Assembly (NCBI GenBank): GCA_022695795.1
Contig: MU404088.1
Coordinates: forward strand, 1-64,000
Length of the DNA stretch: 64,000 nucleotides
Direction: 5' to 3'
DNA from: Biscogniauxia marginata
Lineage: Eukaryota > Ascomycota > Sordariomycetes > Xylariales > Xylariaceae
The notes under the pieces are model-generated. The model ran no database searches and was not told the origin of the DNA. It was given only the letters and a program-made list of their open reading frames with translations. Both the position numbers and the translations under genes were made by a program. This document shows, piece after piece, positions 45,464 through 57,505 of this stretch; the stretch's first letter is position 1, and the number at the start of each line of letters is the position of its first letter.

Positions 45464-47259
45464 GACGGGGGAAATTTAAATACTTTTTTTTTTTGTTTAA
45501 ACTTGGTTTGGCTTGGATGGGAGGTTCTGTCTCTCTCATTTCGGGGGGGGGGGGGTTTCTTTTTGGAAAAAAGAAAAAAAAAGAAACGGCTTATTCGCTT
45601 TTTTTCTCTTCCCCCTTCCTCGCCTCGACCACCCCCCTCTTTTTGCTAAAAGAAGAATTTAACGAAGTCTTATACATTGTCTTGTTTGATGATACCCCCT
45701 GGCCCCCCTTTATGTATAAAAATTTTCTAATTTTTCAAAATTGCAAGCGGCACAGGGTTTTACACGTATAGATGCAATGATGTTAAGAGGGGGGTTTTTT
45801 TTCTCCCTTCATTTCTTTCTTCGTAATGAATGATTTTTTAGGTATTTAGATAGCCGTCGACAATTCGATAGAATAAGAGCAGACAGGCAGGCAGACAGAG
45901 AGACAAACGGACAGGACCTGCCATCTCGTCCCGCCACCCTACGCTACCTATACATGTAGTTCTCCCTACTAAGTCCACTTCACATCACTTCATTCTCTGT
46001 ACCACCCTGTAGTGAAGATCCATCGCATACATACAAGCTGTTACAGAGAAGCACGTGGCACGGCTGGTTGTTGGGGGGGACGGACGGATGGCCGCCGCTA
46101 AGGGCTCGAGCAGAGTGTCAGAGGAGGAAGCACACGAATGCAGAGTCTACGTACGGGCCATCATCTCTATACTTGCTAGAATAGCGTATTGCCGGCATTC
46201 TCCCCACGGGTTACGAATTATGAATCACGGTAAAATATACATCCATACATGTATTCTAGCACCACAAAAGCTGGACCGCTCCTATGAAACAGGAAGGTTG
46301 ATTTAGTGTCTGTTTAGCTGCCGATCTTTTTATTAATTTATTTTTGGTTTTGTGGACTTTCCCGCTCTTGCTTCACCTCTTCGATGCTACGGTAGATCTC
46401 CCGCCGTCAAAGCGCCGACGTTGATTGATTGATTGATATACGTTAGTTCCAAACAAGATCGGCCGATCGGGTAAAAAGGGAGCCATTCTAAACTGGGGGA
46501 TGGATTCGAAAAAGAAGGTAGGTAGTATTAAGTGAGATATGATCATCGACGACTCGGGAGCTAATTTAAGTAGGTAATTCTACTGCAGCCCTCCTCGTAG
46601 ATATTATATATATATATCAATCTCGATTACTTTCATGCAATGTTTAATCTCTTATAGTGTGTAGCTTATGAAGACATGGCCATTTTGTAATATAATTCAC
46701 AACCACAACGTTGGGCCATTTCTTTTATCTGATGTTAACGCAATCCACCCGTATATTGGCGGCTTGGTTTCCATTGATAATTGGATAATTCAACAATTTA
46801 TAAACCATATGTAAGTTTCGATATTGAGGCCTGCTATGAGTACCCTACTAACTAATCACTTCAATTATGCGTAATAATAATGAAGTCTTTTTTTTGTTAT
46901 TTAGGGAGGCACGGTAAGAGTTTTGTGGTTTTAAGTGTAAAGGGTCCTTATTTGACATGTTGTCCCAAAACCCCGTGTCAACCTCGCTGGCTTAATTGAT
47001 AATGCGCAGTGAATCTGCGTGCCAAAACCTTTCCCTTCAGCGCTTTTGATGTGACGATTCCGTCAATGATGTCTTTTGATAACTCTCAGTATTAGCCATA
47101 TCTCCATGACCGTATATAGCACAAGTAAGCAGGAAGCCCATAATTCATCACGTTGTAGGCAGTAAAGTAGCCATACGGTGGCGGATTCCTTCGAGGGTCC
47201 CGTATGGAATAGTCCGAACCGCGTCTGTTAGAAAGAAGGGCTCGCTCCTAGGGGGCCTG
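45464..47259. other. Long spacer, no gene seen
   Basis: About 1.8 kb with many homopolymer tracts in the first 350 bases (T, G and A runs, for example a G-run at 45543-45554), a GATT tetranucleotide run at about 46421-46436 and a TA run near 46605. Open frames are short and featureless. Confidence 0.55.
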
Positions 47260-47865
47260 CTAGGAGGTTAATGGGTCTGGAAGGCACCGTTCTCCCAGAT
47301 AGCCGTAGCATTTGAGCCAACCATCTTGGTTCAACACAAGCTCGTCTATGATAAGGGATTAGTTATAACCGTGGCAAGGTAGGCAGTTACAGGTATCTCA
47401 TGTGAAGTAAGGGTGGTAGCGGGAAGGTCAGAGAACTAGAGAAATACGTACTGGTGTCGATGCTGGATCTCTCCTTACCACCAAGGCCGGTTTCACAGTC
47501 ACACGAGAAGATGGAGCCGTCCAGTTGACAGTTATCGCAGGTTTTTCCGAGCTCGCCCCTGGTATCACGATCGTGTTGGTCCGTGTTCTGATGTATTAAT
47601 GTTAAAACTGGGCAATGGAAACTACTTACCTATCTTTCGCGATGATCCTGCCTTTGTCGTTGCCGTAACATAGGTTCAAGTCGAGCTGTGAGCAGATCCA
47701 AGGCGGGCCCATGGGTGGCGTATGGCAGTTCGCCTCCAGTACTAGCATGATGTCGCTGGTGCCGAGGATGTTGGCCTGGAAGCATGACTGGTAGTAGGCG
47801 CCTGCTGCGCTGCAAGACGTGACCAGCAGTCCGACGAGGAGACCAAGAGTGATGAAGACCTTCAT
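47260..47865 (-). CDS. Secreted cyanovirin-N-homology (CVNH) protein A
   Basis: Exons 47630-47865, 47452-47558 and 47260-47345 give 142 residues. The N-terminus is a signal peptide (MKVFITLGLLVGLLVTSC). The mature chain fits the CVNH lectin fold: a first half with YYQSCFQANIL, then CSQLDLNLCYGNDKG, and a second half with GKTCDNCQLDGSIFSCDC and IDTNELVLNQDGWLKCYG, i.e. the Cys-bearing strand followed by the LDLN...NxDG strand in each repeat. CVNH proteins bind mannose-type glycans; many fungal versions are secreted and their roles are poorly known. Two acceptors are possible for intron 1; only ACCAG (before GGGC) keeps the second repeat in frame. It has a head-to-head paralogue at 48684. Confidence 0.82.
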
Positions 47866-48683
47866 CGTGTACGAGAGTGTGGTTGCTGGTCTGAGAGATG
47901 ATCTGAGGTGCCGAGATAGGGATGTGTCTGATGTGGATAGCCCTTTGACTCTTGGACGTTGACTCTTGGACGTGGCGATGGGTCTCGTTTAGAGCAGGCG
48001 TGCGTGCGGGTGAGAGAGCAGGAAAGGGAACAAGCCTGAATACACTCAGCTCTTTTATAAGGTAGGTATTACTAATGACTTCTTACCATGTATTAATCGT
48101 TGCGCATTCTCCTGTTTCATGTATCATGACTGACGTAAGACATGGAAGTAACATGAACTAATACATGTGATGTAGGTACCTTACCCCTAAGTGACTCAAC
48201 AGGTCTAGACTGTCAAGTCTTAAACCTTACCTAATACTAATCGTCCGGCCATTTATGTGTTTGTTGTACCTTAGTACCTACCTACCTATCTACATAGTTA
48301 GGCAGAGTCTCGCGAGCAGGGACGATACGTATCTCTTACGTGTAGAGCTGTCTCGTGTTAGAGGGTGTAACCGTGATTCGGAATTTACCTACCTATCATT
48401 CCACCACCCGTCGTATCTGAGGTATCGTCCATGTGAAGCAAACACGCAACTTGTGTCCAAAGATACGCCCACGAATAATCTCCAACTTGGCTATCTCCCT
48501 CTTACCCCAGGTACCTTACCTACCTTAGGTACATATATACATACCTACCTCCCTAACTTACCCAAGGCGCCTTACGAATATCCTCCCAAGTCCCACATAC
48601 CATACCCCCATCGTGAGTAGGTACTCGGCTCCGCTTACGTATGTTTAAGGAGAACAAAAAGAGGACATAGAAATATTACAAAC
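47866..48683. promoter_or_regulatory. Shared spacer between the two CVNH genes
   Basis: About 820 bases between divergent starts. It carries TACCTACCTATC-like and GTACCTTACCTACCTTAGGT-like tracts (48274-48296, 48510-48552) and a duplicated GACTCTTGGACGT near 47947-47974. No specific regulator site can be named. Confidence 0.45.
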
Positions 48684-49457
48684 ATGCAACAGCCAACCCG
48701 AAAGACCTTTATCCTCACCCCTTACTTCCTCGCCCTCGTATCCCCCGCCGCAGTGGGCTCCCCACGACGTGCTTCCGCGGACGGGGGTTGGACGTTCACA
48801 TGCGAGGGCAAGGCCGTGACGACCACCGGCGTGCTGAGCGGCAACTGCTTCCGGGGGGACCAGGGCCAGGTCTGCAGCAGACTGGACCTAAACCACTGCT
48901 ACGGATTCGGCCGTGACGACAAGGTGCACGAGCAGGACGAGTGAGCAGACCCTTCCTCAAATCCAACCACCCTCTCCCGTCCCCCCTCCCCTTCTCTACC
49001 TCACATGTTGCCTCCATAAATAAAAATGTTACTCTATTCCGGGGAAGATCATACAAAATCAAGTCATCTTGAACTAAGAAGAAGAAAAAAATAAATGGAA
49101 AAAATAAATTCCCGTAATGAGTGAGATCTCTCAATATCATACTCAAACTACTTGACTTAATCTAACTTAACCTAACTATTATCTAACCCTCCTTCAGCGG
49201 TAATTTCATGACCTCTTGCCACAACTGCTACTACAGCTTCCAGTTCGGCGGCGGCATCGTCGAGTGCACCTGCGACGGGCATGACGGTCTACCCTTGCGT
49301 GTGGACCTAAGGACTGGTATGTCTTGCCTTGCTACCTACACCCCCCCTTTTCTTTCTTCTTTCCAACCTTTTATACTAACTTCTGCTCATAGATAATATC
49401 GTCACTAACAATGGCGGCTACCTGGAATGCTTCGGCCACGTCGCCGAGCCGTGCTGA
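48684..49457 (+). CDS. Secreted cyanovirin-N-homology (CVNH) protein B
   Basis: Exons 48684-48940, 49198-49316 and 49393-49457 give 146 residues. The N-terminus (TFILTPYFLALVSPAAVG) looks like a signal peptide after a short polar start. The two CVNH half-repeats are visible: WTFTCEGKAVTTTG with CSRLDLNHCYGFGRDDK, and NFMTSCHNCYYSFQFGGG with CTCDGHDGLPLRVDL and VTNNGGYLECFG. Intron positions and phases correspond to those of CVNH protein A (phase 2 after the first half, phase 1 before the last strand), so the two are paralogues, although sequence identity is low. Intron 1 (257 bases) is unusually long for this window. A sugar-binding, extracellular role is inferred from the family. Confidence 0.82.
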
Positions 49458-50166
49458 CAGGGTGATACTCGAAGAGCTACAGTTTAAACCTAACATCTAT
49501 AGTCTGAATAGATCGCAAGACAACGGACCGGGACCTGATCTAACTATATGGCATGGAAATCAAGATAAATGAGGTCCTGGGATGGCTTTAGCTCACTCGT
49601 TTATCTGTTGGTAGGATAGTGAATTAGGCGGGGGGCAGGGGGTTTCGTCTATCTAAGTGACTAGGAGAAAGAAGAAACGTCCCATATACTGCAGGTCACG
49701 TTAGCAAGTACATGTCGTCTTCTTCATTTACTGGGTTTCTTTCATTTTTAGTCCTGTCAGCGATCAGGCTGAGGCACATCTCGAATACGTGCCAATCTAT
49801 CTAGTAAAGCCGCACCAACCATGGGACTTATCGGCAAGGAAAATCCACGACTTCCTCTAATTGAGATCAGCTAGTGCTCCCATCGCCTAGATATTTGCAT
49901 AAATCAGTTCCTCCAACCCATGCACATTTCGGATTCTCCTCCCAAGACAAACAGAAATACCCAGATGACTCGTCCCATGGTAGTAGCTGGGGAAGGTTCG
50001 CCGGGGTCTAGGAGTAGGTGGTATCATAAGCGGGACTTGAGGACTCGGACTTGTCCCAGGGTTAATAATAATAATGCCTATCTGGCACGAATTGCATCCT
50101 TCACTTCTCTACCATCCCATACCATCAGTGAAGAGGGATAGCATATCATTTTTCTTCGCTCCTAGT
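49458..50166. other. Convergent spacer, no gene seen
   Basis: About 700 bases between CVNH protein B and PSE1. A 73-codon frame at 49920-50141 shows nothing recognisable. Confidence 0.5.
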
Positions 50167-53100
50167 CTAAGAGAAATGGCGCCGGATGATCTGCTGTCCC
50201 TCCGGCGAGAAATTCTGTTGCAGTAGCGGTGTTGGGTCGACATTTGCAGATTGAAGCAACAGTTGAATCGCAGTTGCAACGCGGTTGCCTAGTTGACCAT
50301 GAAGCATCTCGGCCTCGAAAGCTTGTGCTACGTAGATGAACACCTTGTCGACCTGGCTTATAACAGCAGGGTGTTGTCTTCGAAGCAAAGCCATTAGTAC
50401 TGTAGAACGTGGAACGAAACCGAAGGGCGCGGATGATGGACTTACTGCTCAATCAACTCTACAAGATAGCCGTACGCATACGGAGCCGCCTCCTCGTCAT
50501 TAGTGACCGGTAAAGTGTTAATCCTGTATCCATTAATTAGGGAGAACGCCGAACAGGGGTCATGCAATATTCCTACCATTGCGCTGCGATAGTTTGTGGG
50601 TCTGGGACGCTTTGCTTGTTGAAGTGAAGGATCTTGGCAATAGCTGCGCAAGCATTCTCTGTTCATAGATTAGTATGTGTACAACAAGGCATCCTGACGT
50701 GAGTGCACATGCGATACTGAAAATGGGAGACATACCGGTTGCATATACGGCTTCTTCACCACGCGCATCGGGTATCTGAGTAGCTTGGAATAGATACGGT
50801 ATCGACGTAGCCAAGAACTGAGACCAGGGGGCTCCACCACGATGGGCAGCTACACCAATCCCATAGCTGTGAAAGCATGTTAGCAACGTCTCATATTAGG
50901 GAGTTGATCCGAACTAGTGTGAGATGAACAGCACGACGATACTTACGCAGCAGCCTGCCGAATAGCAGCGGATGGATCCTTGCAGCCTTCCAAGAGAGCA
51001 GTGCTGATGGCCGGAGCATAACGGACACTTTCCGGTCCACAATACTCCAGAACATCATCCATAATACAGAGACCCCACTGGCGCTGCGTCGGGTCGGGCG
51101 AAGCGAGGAAACTGGTATAGGTTCCCATCAGACGTTCCCACGGCTGAAGGAAAGAGGCACCATGGTTCTTGAAGATAGAATGGAAAGCCTTGTTCATGTC
51201 GGAAAGGAGAGTTTGGTCGTCCTCGATCGCTAACATGAGCTCGTCGGCTTCGTCTTCGGCGTCCTCTGCCGTGACGCCTTCCTTGTCTTCCTCGCGCTGA
51301 GCGACACGATCCTTGTAGTCTTCAATTGCCGAGACAACCCCGTCGACAAATTTGTTCATGTGCTGCTGGCTTAGACAATCCTTACCCACCACCTCTACCG
51401 ACTCGTAAAAGCATTGGTACATCTCAGCCAGAGCGTCGATGGCTGGCTCTGCCGTCAAGACCTCGAGAAGCTTGTCTACTGTGCCGGCCCACAAGCCGCG
51501 AAGTTCGTTGGATTCGGGGCCATAAGCTTTCTTGTAGGAGCTGAGAAGTTGGGGCACAAGCTTTGCCGATATAAACCGGACCGGGTCGTGGAAAAAGAAC
51601 GCGAGACCTGGGAGCGCGATCTTCTCCATGGTATCAGCAACGTAAGGGGCAAAATGGCCCTCCAGCGTCTGTGCATAAACTACAAGTAATTCGATTGCCA
51701 TGTGCTTGTCGTCCATCGTGCTGGTCCTGATGCCAATCATCTTTCCCTTCAGGGGCACTAGTTCCCACCCATCCTCTTGCTGGATCTGCTCAATCTCATC
51801 TTCGGTATCCAGGAGTTGGATGTCGGCCTTGGCGCTGGCCAGTTCAACCAAAGGAGGCATGACATTGGGCAAGAATTGCAAGAAATCAGCTCCCATAACT
51901 CTGCACATGCGTCCCCAGCAGTGCATGAGATATTGGGACTGAGGATCGTCGGGATCGGTAATGCTGCGTTGGATATTGGCGAGAAGATTTACTAGGGTCA
52001 TAGCATCGCCTCCGAGACGCTCCTTGCCAACCGCCAAGGCGATCAGTGTGGCACATTCCATAGCTTTAGCGCGGAGGAGTCGGAATTCCTTCTCGTTCTC
52101 CTGTTGTAGAACATTGACAAGTAATGGCATCAGAGTATCGTAATACTTTGAGAATGCGGCCTCTGCAGCATCGGCAATGGTAGCGATTGTCGAAAGTGCC
52201 TGCTCCTGGACGTACCTTTTGTCGTTCTGGAGCAGTTGGAACAGGTGGGATAGAAGGTCGTCGAGATACGGCTCGAGTATGCTCTTCTCCGCCTCCTCGC
52301 AAAAGTTGACAAGCGCCGCGGCACCGTGGGCCTTAACACGACCCTCGGGGGAATCTAGTACGGGAATTATAGCCTTGAGAATCGTGTCATAGTACTCCTT
52401 CTGCATCGTTGGCGCAAAATCCGTGCTCATTTGACCGAGCGCTTGGCATCCGGCCCAGCGGACCCGGGGGTGTGGATCCTTCAAGGCCGGAACAACGAGT
52501 TCGAGGACCTGGCTGAGTTCTTTAATCATCAGCTCACGACAGCCTTCGGAAATGGCCGAAATGGCCATAAGCGCGGCATGACGATCTTTCCACGCCATAG
52601 AGGTCATCATCCTAGGAAGCCAGTGAAAAGTCGGGGCCAAGATGGTCTCGCCACCGAGCTTGTTGGCCAGTCGGTCCATGCATTGCTCTCCAGCAACGTG
52701 ATTAAGGTCACTCTCTTCTTGATCCAAGTCATCTGACGCTAGCCATTCTTCAGCATCGTCGTCATCCTCGCCTAGATCCGTCATCAAGCTCAAGCACTGG
52801 GTGATCATATCGTTTGTGTAGGATGAGTCTTTTCGGCACATGGACGGCGCGTAGTCGGCAAAAGTAGCCATCAACTCGAGAGCGTTTTGCCGGCACAGAT
52901 CGCTCAGTTCCTTATCCTGAATAACACCGACGCTGAAGACGACAAGGTTGTGGAATAGCGGCTTGAACATCTTGGGAGACGTCTCAGCCAAGTCGATCAG
53001 GGCGAGGAGGGCCTTGCTGAGATCCTCGGAATCATGAGAATCCTTGATGGGAGGCAGGATGTTAAGAACGTCGGGAAGCAGAGTGAAGTATTTTGGCTGG

Positions 53101-53972
53101 GCTTTTTTGCTGAGAATGCGAAAGAACGAGGCAAATGCTTCCATGGCGGCTAACCGAACGGCCACCGAGTCGTCCTTGAAACCTCGAGTGAAAGCCGTCA
53201 TCACTGCTTCCTCATGCTGCTTCCCTATTATACCGGGGGTCGTCGTAAAGACATGGTAGGCGGTCTCGCGCTGGCCCGCGTCGTTTGCCATACTCATGTT
53301 GAAGAGAACCGTAAGGATTTCGGGCCACTGGTCATCTATGATCGAGTTAGAGTTTATTGCCGGAGATTTTTGATATTTGCTGATATCCACTAGTATGGTT
53401 GTACTTCCTTGGTACTGATAAGAGACGGGGGAGAGAAAGGGGAGAGGGATAGCACATGGGCGCATTATGCCGGGCTAGGCTGGGCTGGGCTTAAGACTGA
53501 CTGTTCTCTGAATATTGCCTTGCCACGTCGGCAACGGCGTCGCCTATCTTGTTCCTGACCAGGCGATCGGACTCGTTGGCCAAGGTCTCAAGAAGCTTCT
53601 GGCGGATGACGTTTGCGAGGTCGGGAGCAAGGGAAACGAACATCTCGGCATTGTCACCTCTCTCGTTCTTGCGCGTCTTGGATGCTATCCGGCGGAAAAT
53701 AACAGCGGCAAAGGAACGAAGCTGCACAGCATAGGATATCAGCATTTCGGGGTCGCAAGGGAGGCGGGAGGGAAATGGGATGCGCATACTGATATGTCGG
53801 CCGAGGCACCTATCTGCTCGGCCAGTCCCATCAACAAGACTTCAGGCCGTGTGTTGGTCCAGTTGTTTTGCAGGTGATCTTCAGCTTGCGATCGTATGTT
53901 GTTGTCTGCGGATTGGAGAGCTTGCAGGAGCTGTGTAAGCTCTGCGTGGGTTTCTGCTGGAAGCATCGACAT
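50167..53972 (-). CDS. PSE1: Karyopherin Pse1/Kap121 (importin-5 family)
   Basis: Seven exons (53790-53972, 53502-53721, 50947-53335, 50736-50866, 50577-50658, 50446-50523, 50167-50377) give 1097 residues, the usual size. Kap121 carries ribosomal proteins, histones and transcription factors into the nucleus in a Ran-dependent way. HEAT repeats run throughout: SFAAVIFRRIASKTRKNE, RQNALELMATFADYAPSM, KDPHPRVRWAGCQALGQM, DSPEGRVKAHGAAALVNF, FLQFLPNVMPPLVELASA. An acidic loop (LGEDDDDAEEW) near residue 330 is typical. The start MSMLPAETHAEL is the family-like N-terminus. The 3' end is divided into small exons; for the last, acceptor GAAG (just after a TACTAAT branch site) restores ELIEQQHPAVISQVDKVF, whereas the upstream CTACAG would break the frame. 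Confidence 0.95.
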
Positions 53973-54449
53973 TCTGAGGGCCGATGTCGGGTATAAGATA
54001 CAAGAGAATTGGAAGCTATCGACAGTCAAAGTTGGATGTACTCGTGATGGATATTCAAGGTGGGTTTCGTGATGTGCGCCCCGCAGGGCTACGACGCGCC
54101 CGAAATAAGAAGCAAAGCGGGTGAAAGGGGGGGGCGTTGGTCGTCAGAGTGAAAGCCCGAAGACGCCAGAGCCTCTCTTCCAAGGGATGATATAGTTAGG
54201 TAGGGATGGAGAGGCGCGTGATCGGTACTGAGAGGAAGATGTTGGAATCGTGTGTTGTGTCGGGCGTAGAGGGGTGAGAAGGTCGCGAGAGGGGGGGGGG
54301 GGGGGTGTGTGCCACTGGTACACCACTTTATTTATTTTTTAATGGGTAGAGAAAAATGAACGAAAATAAAAATATCTTGAATTGGCAGTGATCCTGGTCT
54401 GTGCTTCTTTGGAGGGGCAGGTTTTCTCTCTTTTTTTTTCTGACAGGTA
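53973..54449. promoter_or_regulatory. PSE1 upstream region with G15 run
   Basis: Sequence upstream of PSE1 up to the inserted foldback element. A run of 15 G is at 54291-54305. No gene seen. Confidence 0.45.
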
Positions 54450-54918
54450 CAGTGAGTGGGAAAAAGTATCGTCAAATTGTAAACTACCCTAACCATTTTA
54501 ACCACCTTATTTATTTAAAGTAACTTTAAAGGTTTAATTTTAAGCTTTTCTTTTAAAAATATTATAATATTTACTTTAAAAACAAAGTTTTTTAATAATA
54601 TATATTTTTATTTTAACTTTATAAAAATATTAAAAATAATTTAAAAATAATATTTATATTTATTATATTTTTAAAATAATAAATAATATTTTTATTTATT
54701 TATATATATAATAATTAAAATTTAAAATTATTTAATAAATTAAATAAAAAGAATATTATTAAAAAGTCTTATTTTTAAATTATTTATTATATTATTTTTA
54801 AAAGAAACATTTAAAAGTTGGATTTTTAATGTTACTTTAAATAAGTAAGGTGGTTTAAGTGGTTAAGGTGGCTAGGGTGGCTAATCTGCAATTTGACGAA
54901 ACTTTTTTCCACTTACTA
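54450..54918. mobile_element. TA-flanked foldback MITE, RIP-mutated
   Basis: A 469-base element flanked on both sides by TA (54448-54449 and 54919-54920). Its ends begin CAGTGAGTGGGAAAAAGTAT and, from the other side, TAGTAAGTGGAAAAAAGTTT, followed by a shared CGTCAAATTG and an ACCACCTTA/TTTATTTAAAGTAAC block. Complementarity continues almost to the centre, so the whole unit is an imperfect palindrome. TA duplication and CAGTG-type ends are features of Tc1/mariner-like elements; there is no coding frame, so it is non-autonomous. The interior is nearly pure A/T and the arms differ mainly by transitions, as expected for RIP. It sits in the divergent spacer between PSE1 and SDS23. Confidence 0.85.
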
Positions 54919-54920
54919 TA

Positions 54921-55947
54921 CCTACTTAAGGTTGGAACCTTGACCCCGGCCTTATCGATCCACTTATTTTAATTGTTCCTCTCCCCCAATCAAAACCTCA
55001 AAAACGTTGTATGTTGTATCCCATAACTTATCAACAGACGACTCTCTTAGGCACATAGATCACATATCAGATCCTGTTCGTTTCAATGCCAGAAATTTAT
55101 CACCAATCTACATGCAGCTGTACTGTTGCTGGCTGCCTTGATGGCCCTTCCTACCAACCTAGCCTCGATCACGCATGGAATGTGGTTATCGTGCACAGCC
55201 ATGATTCTTTTAGTTGAGGACCTTAATTCTTACCCCTCACCGTAGATTTGCTCCGTCGCATGTGCGGATCGATAATGGAGAAATGGAGAACGATGGAGGA
55301 TGACAGATGGTGACGGTGTAGATAGGTTGAAGGTGAGTGTAGAGCAAACGAGAACGATAATATACATGTATTGCGTGTTGCGTGTATGACTGGTGGGATC
55401 TGCGAAACATAAGTACATGGTACAGAATCGTATGTACGGAATTACATGTAGGTACATGTATGCAATACCCATGACTGATGACCCGACTAGACTTTCTGCT
55501 TTAAGTCTTTTTTTCCCATCACCGTCCCCCATCCCCCATCCTACCTACTTCGCTATACTTCTCATGACTACAGCCACAGCCACAACCACAACCACAACCA
55601 CAACCACAATCACAACCACAACACCTCTACGTATCTAGGATACTGCTTCGCTTGCAATCAATCCCTAGGTCGACAGGAGCAAACGCCTGCAAATGAAACT
55701 GGACATGCTCCTTGACTCGGTCGATTCGTTACCGTTCCCCTCAACCCCACCAGGAGCAGCAGAAGAGGTCCAGGTTCAGGACCAGGTCGCATAAAAGCAA
55801 CGAGCTCCAGAAAGCTCAACTACCGAAGCTACCTGCTATACCCAACCCAATTCATCCACCTCCATCTGTTCGCGACCGGGGATACACGCATACCTCCCAG
55901 CTACCGCCCTTCCCATCTCCTACTCTACCTCGTCAGGTCATCGCATC
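54921..55947. promoter_or_regulatory. SDS23 upstream region
   Basis: About 1 kb with no supported gene. It includes a pyrimidine-rich stretch, the CACAAC repeat and a long leader with a short upstream frame (55712 onward) before the SDS23 ATG. Confidence 0.45.
55570..55622. repeat. (CACAAC)n hexanucleotide microsatellite
   Basis: Roughly eight imperfect copies of a six-base CACAAC/CACAGC unit, about 330 bases upstream of the SDS23 start and probably in its promoter or 5' leader. Confidence 0.9.
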
Positions 55948-57505
55948 ATGGACCCTGGCACCGGCTTCCACTCGGCGCGGGATGCCAGGGACGCCAAGGA
56001 GGCCAGCATCTCGCCGCCCCCTCCTCAGCGAACGCCCTCCACTTCCAGTCTCCATAAGCACAGTCACCGCTCGAGCTTCGCCGAGAACCTCAGAGGCCTA
56101 CCGCCTTCTCCGCGCAACCAGCGACATCCCTCCTTGACCCAGTCCGCCGTCCACGACCTGCTGAACCACCCACCTGCGCCGAGGCAGAACCCGCGATTCG
56201 CCGGGAGGGATTGGCGAGAGGTTGCTATTGGAGAGCTTGTTTCCAAGGACGATGTCACCTGGGCGAACATGGACACCAGCGTCGAGGATGCATCGATGGT
56301 TTGCTTCCCCTTCATCTATCTGTCTACCCTGAGCTCCCATCTCTGACTCCGATCCAGGCCCTCATCAAAGACTCGTCGAGCAACGTCGTCCTCATCCGGG
56401 AGAACGCTTCGGCCACCCTCCCCGTCTCGACCTTCGATTACAGCGACTTGAATGCCTATATCCTGGTCGTCGTCGGGTTAGCACACCCGAGTGAGGATCT
56501 AGTTGAGTTGTATAGCGACATAGCCAATAAGGCTCAAGCTCGGAATAGTATCCCCCTCCGAGATATTCAACCCATCTGTCGAAAGGAGACGCTCATTACC
56601 CTCCATGGAGATGAAAATCTGACCAAGGCTATTGAGGTGTTCGGTAGCGGTATACATCGAATCTACGTCACCAATCACAACTCGGAAGTCGTCGGTATTC
56701 TCAGTCAACTAAAGCTTATGGAATTCTTCTGGAACGAGGGTGTCAACTTTCGCGTCATCGACGATCTCTACCCGAGGCTGATGCGCGATCTGGGGATAGG
56801 ATCCCAACAGATAATAGCTGTGAAGTAAGTTACTCGCAAGAGTCCCATCGCTAAATGCGATATTAACATTATTGTAGCGCAGACAGCCCTCTATCCGAGG
56901 CGCTCAATCTAATGAGCCAGGAGGGGTTAACAAGCGTAGCCGTCGTCGACAACGGCTTGAATGTCCTCGGCAATATATCAACCGCCGATGTCAAGCACCT
57001 GACAAGTGCCGCAAGTATTTCGCTGTTACATGATTCTTGTCTGCATTTCATCACTATCATCCTCTCCGAACGGGGTGTAGAAAAAGGCAAGGATTCATTT
57101 CCCGTCTTCCATGTCAACCCATATTCGACACTCGCACACACCGTTGCAAAGCTCGTAGCTACTCGCTCCCATAGGATGTGGGTAGTGGAATCTGCCTCCC
57201 CATCACCGTCCGCGCCTGGAACACCATCGCTCGGTCCTACCGTCCTTATGCCCAACACGCCTTCGTCGTCGCAGACGTCCCTTGTTGGTACTCATTACCC
57301 ATCAGGTCCAGCCTCCGCATCTCATCTGTCAGGTCGCTTGACGGGTGTTGTTACATTGACGGATATCCTGAACCTATTCGCCAGGACGACCGGCCTCCAT
57401 CCTACAGACCCAAATGAGCAACGAGCTCGGAGACGCAGAAGCTCGAGCAGCTCCGTCCGACCATCACTCGATTCAGCGCGGGCAAGTCTTGATATCCGAC
57501 GCTAG
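55948..57505 (+). CDS. SDS23: Sds23/Moc1-type CBS-domain protein (PP2A regulator)
   Basis: Exons 55948-56298, 56358-56824 and 56878-57505 give 481 residues. Sds23 proteins are cytoplasmic/nuclear relatives of the AMPK gamma subunit that inhibit PP2A-type phosphatases and link nutrient state to the cell cycle. The first ~75 residues are Ser/Pro-rich. Then come CBS-type repeats: a first pair at about residues 80-270 ([40 protein letters not shown] followed by [15 protein letters not shown]) and a second at about 275-450 ([60 protein letters not shown]). A Ser/Pro-rich loop interrupts the last CBS repeat and an RRRRSSSSS tail follows, both common in fungal orthologues and likely phosphorylation sites. 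The introns restore frame exactly. Confidence 0.94.
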
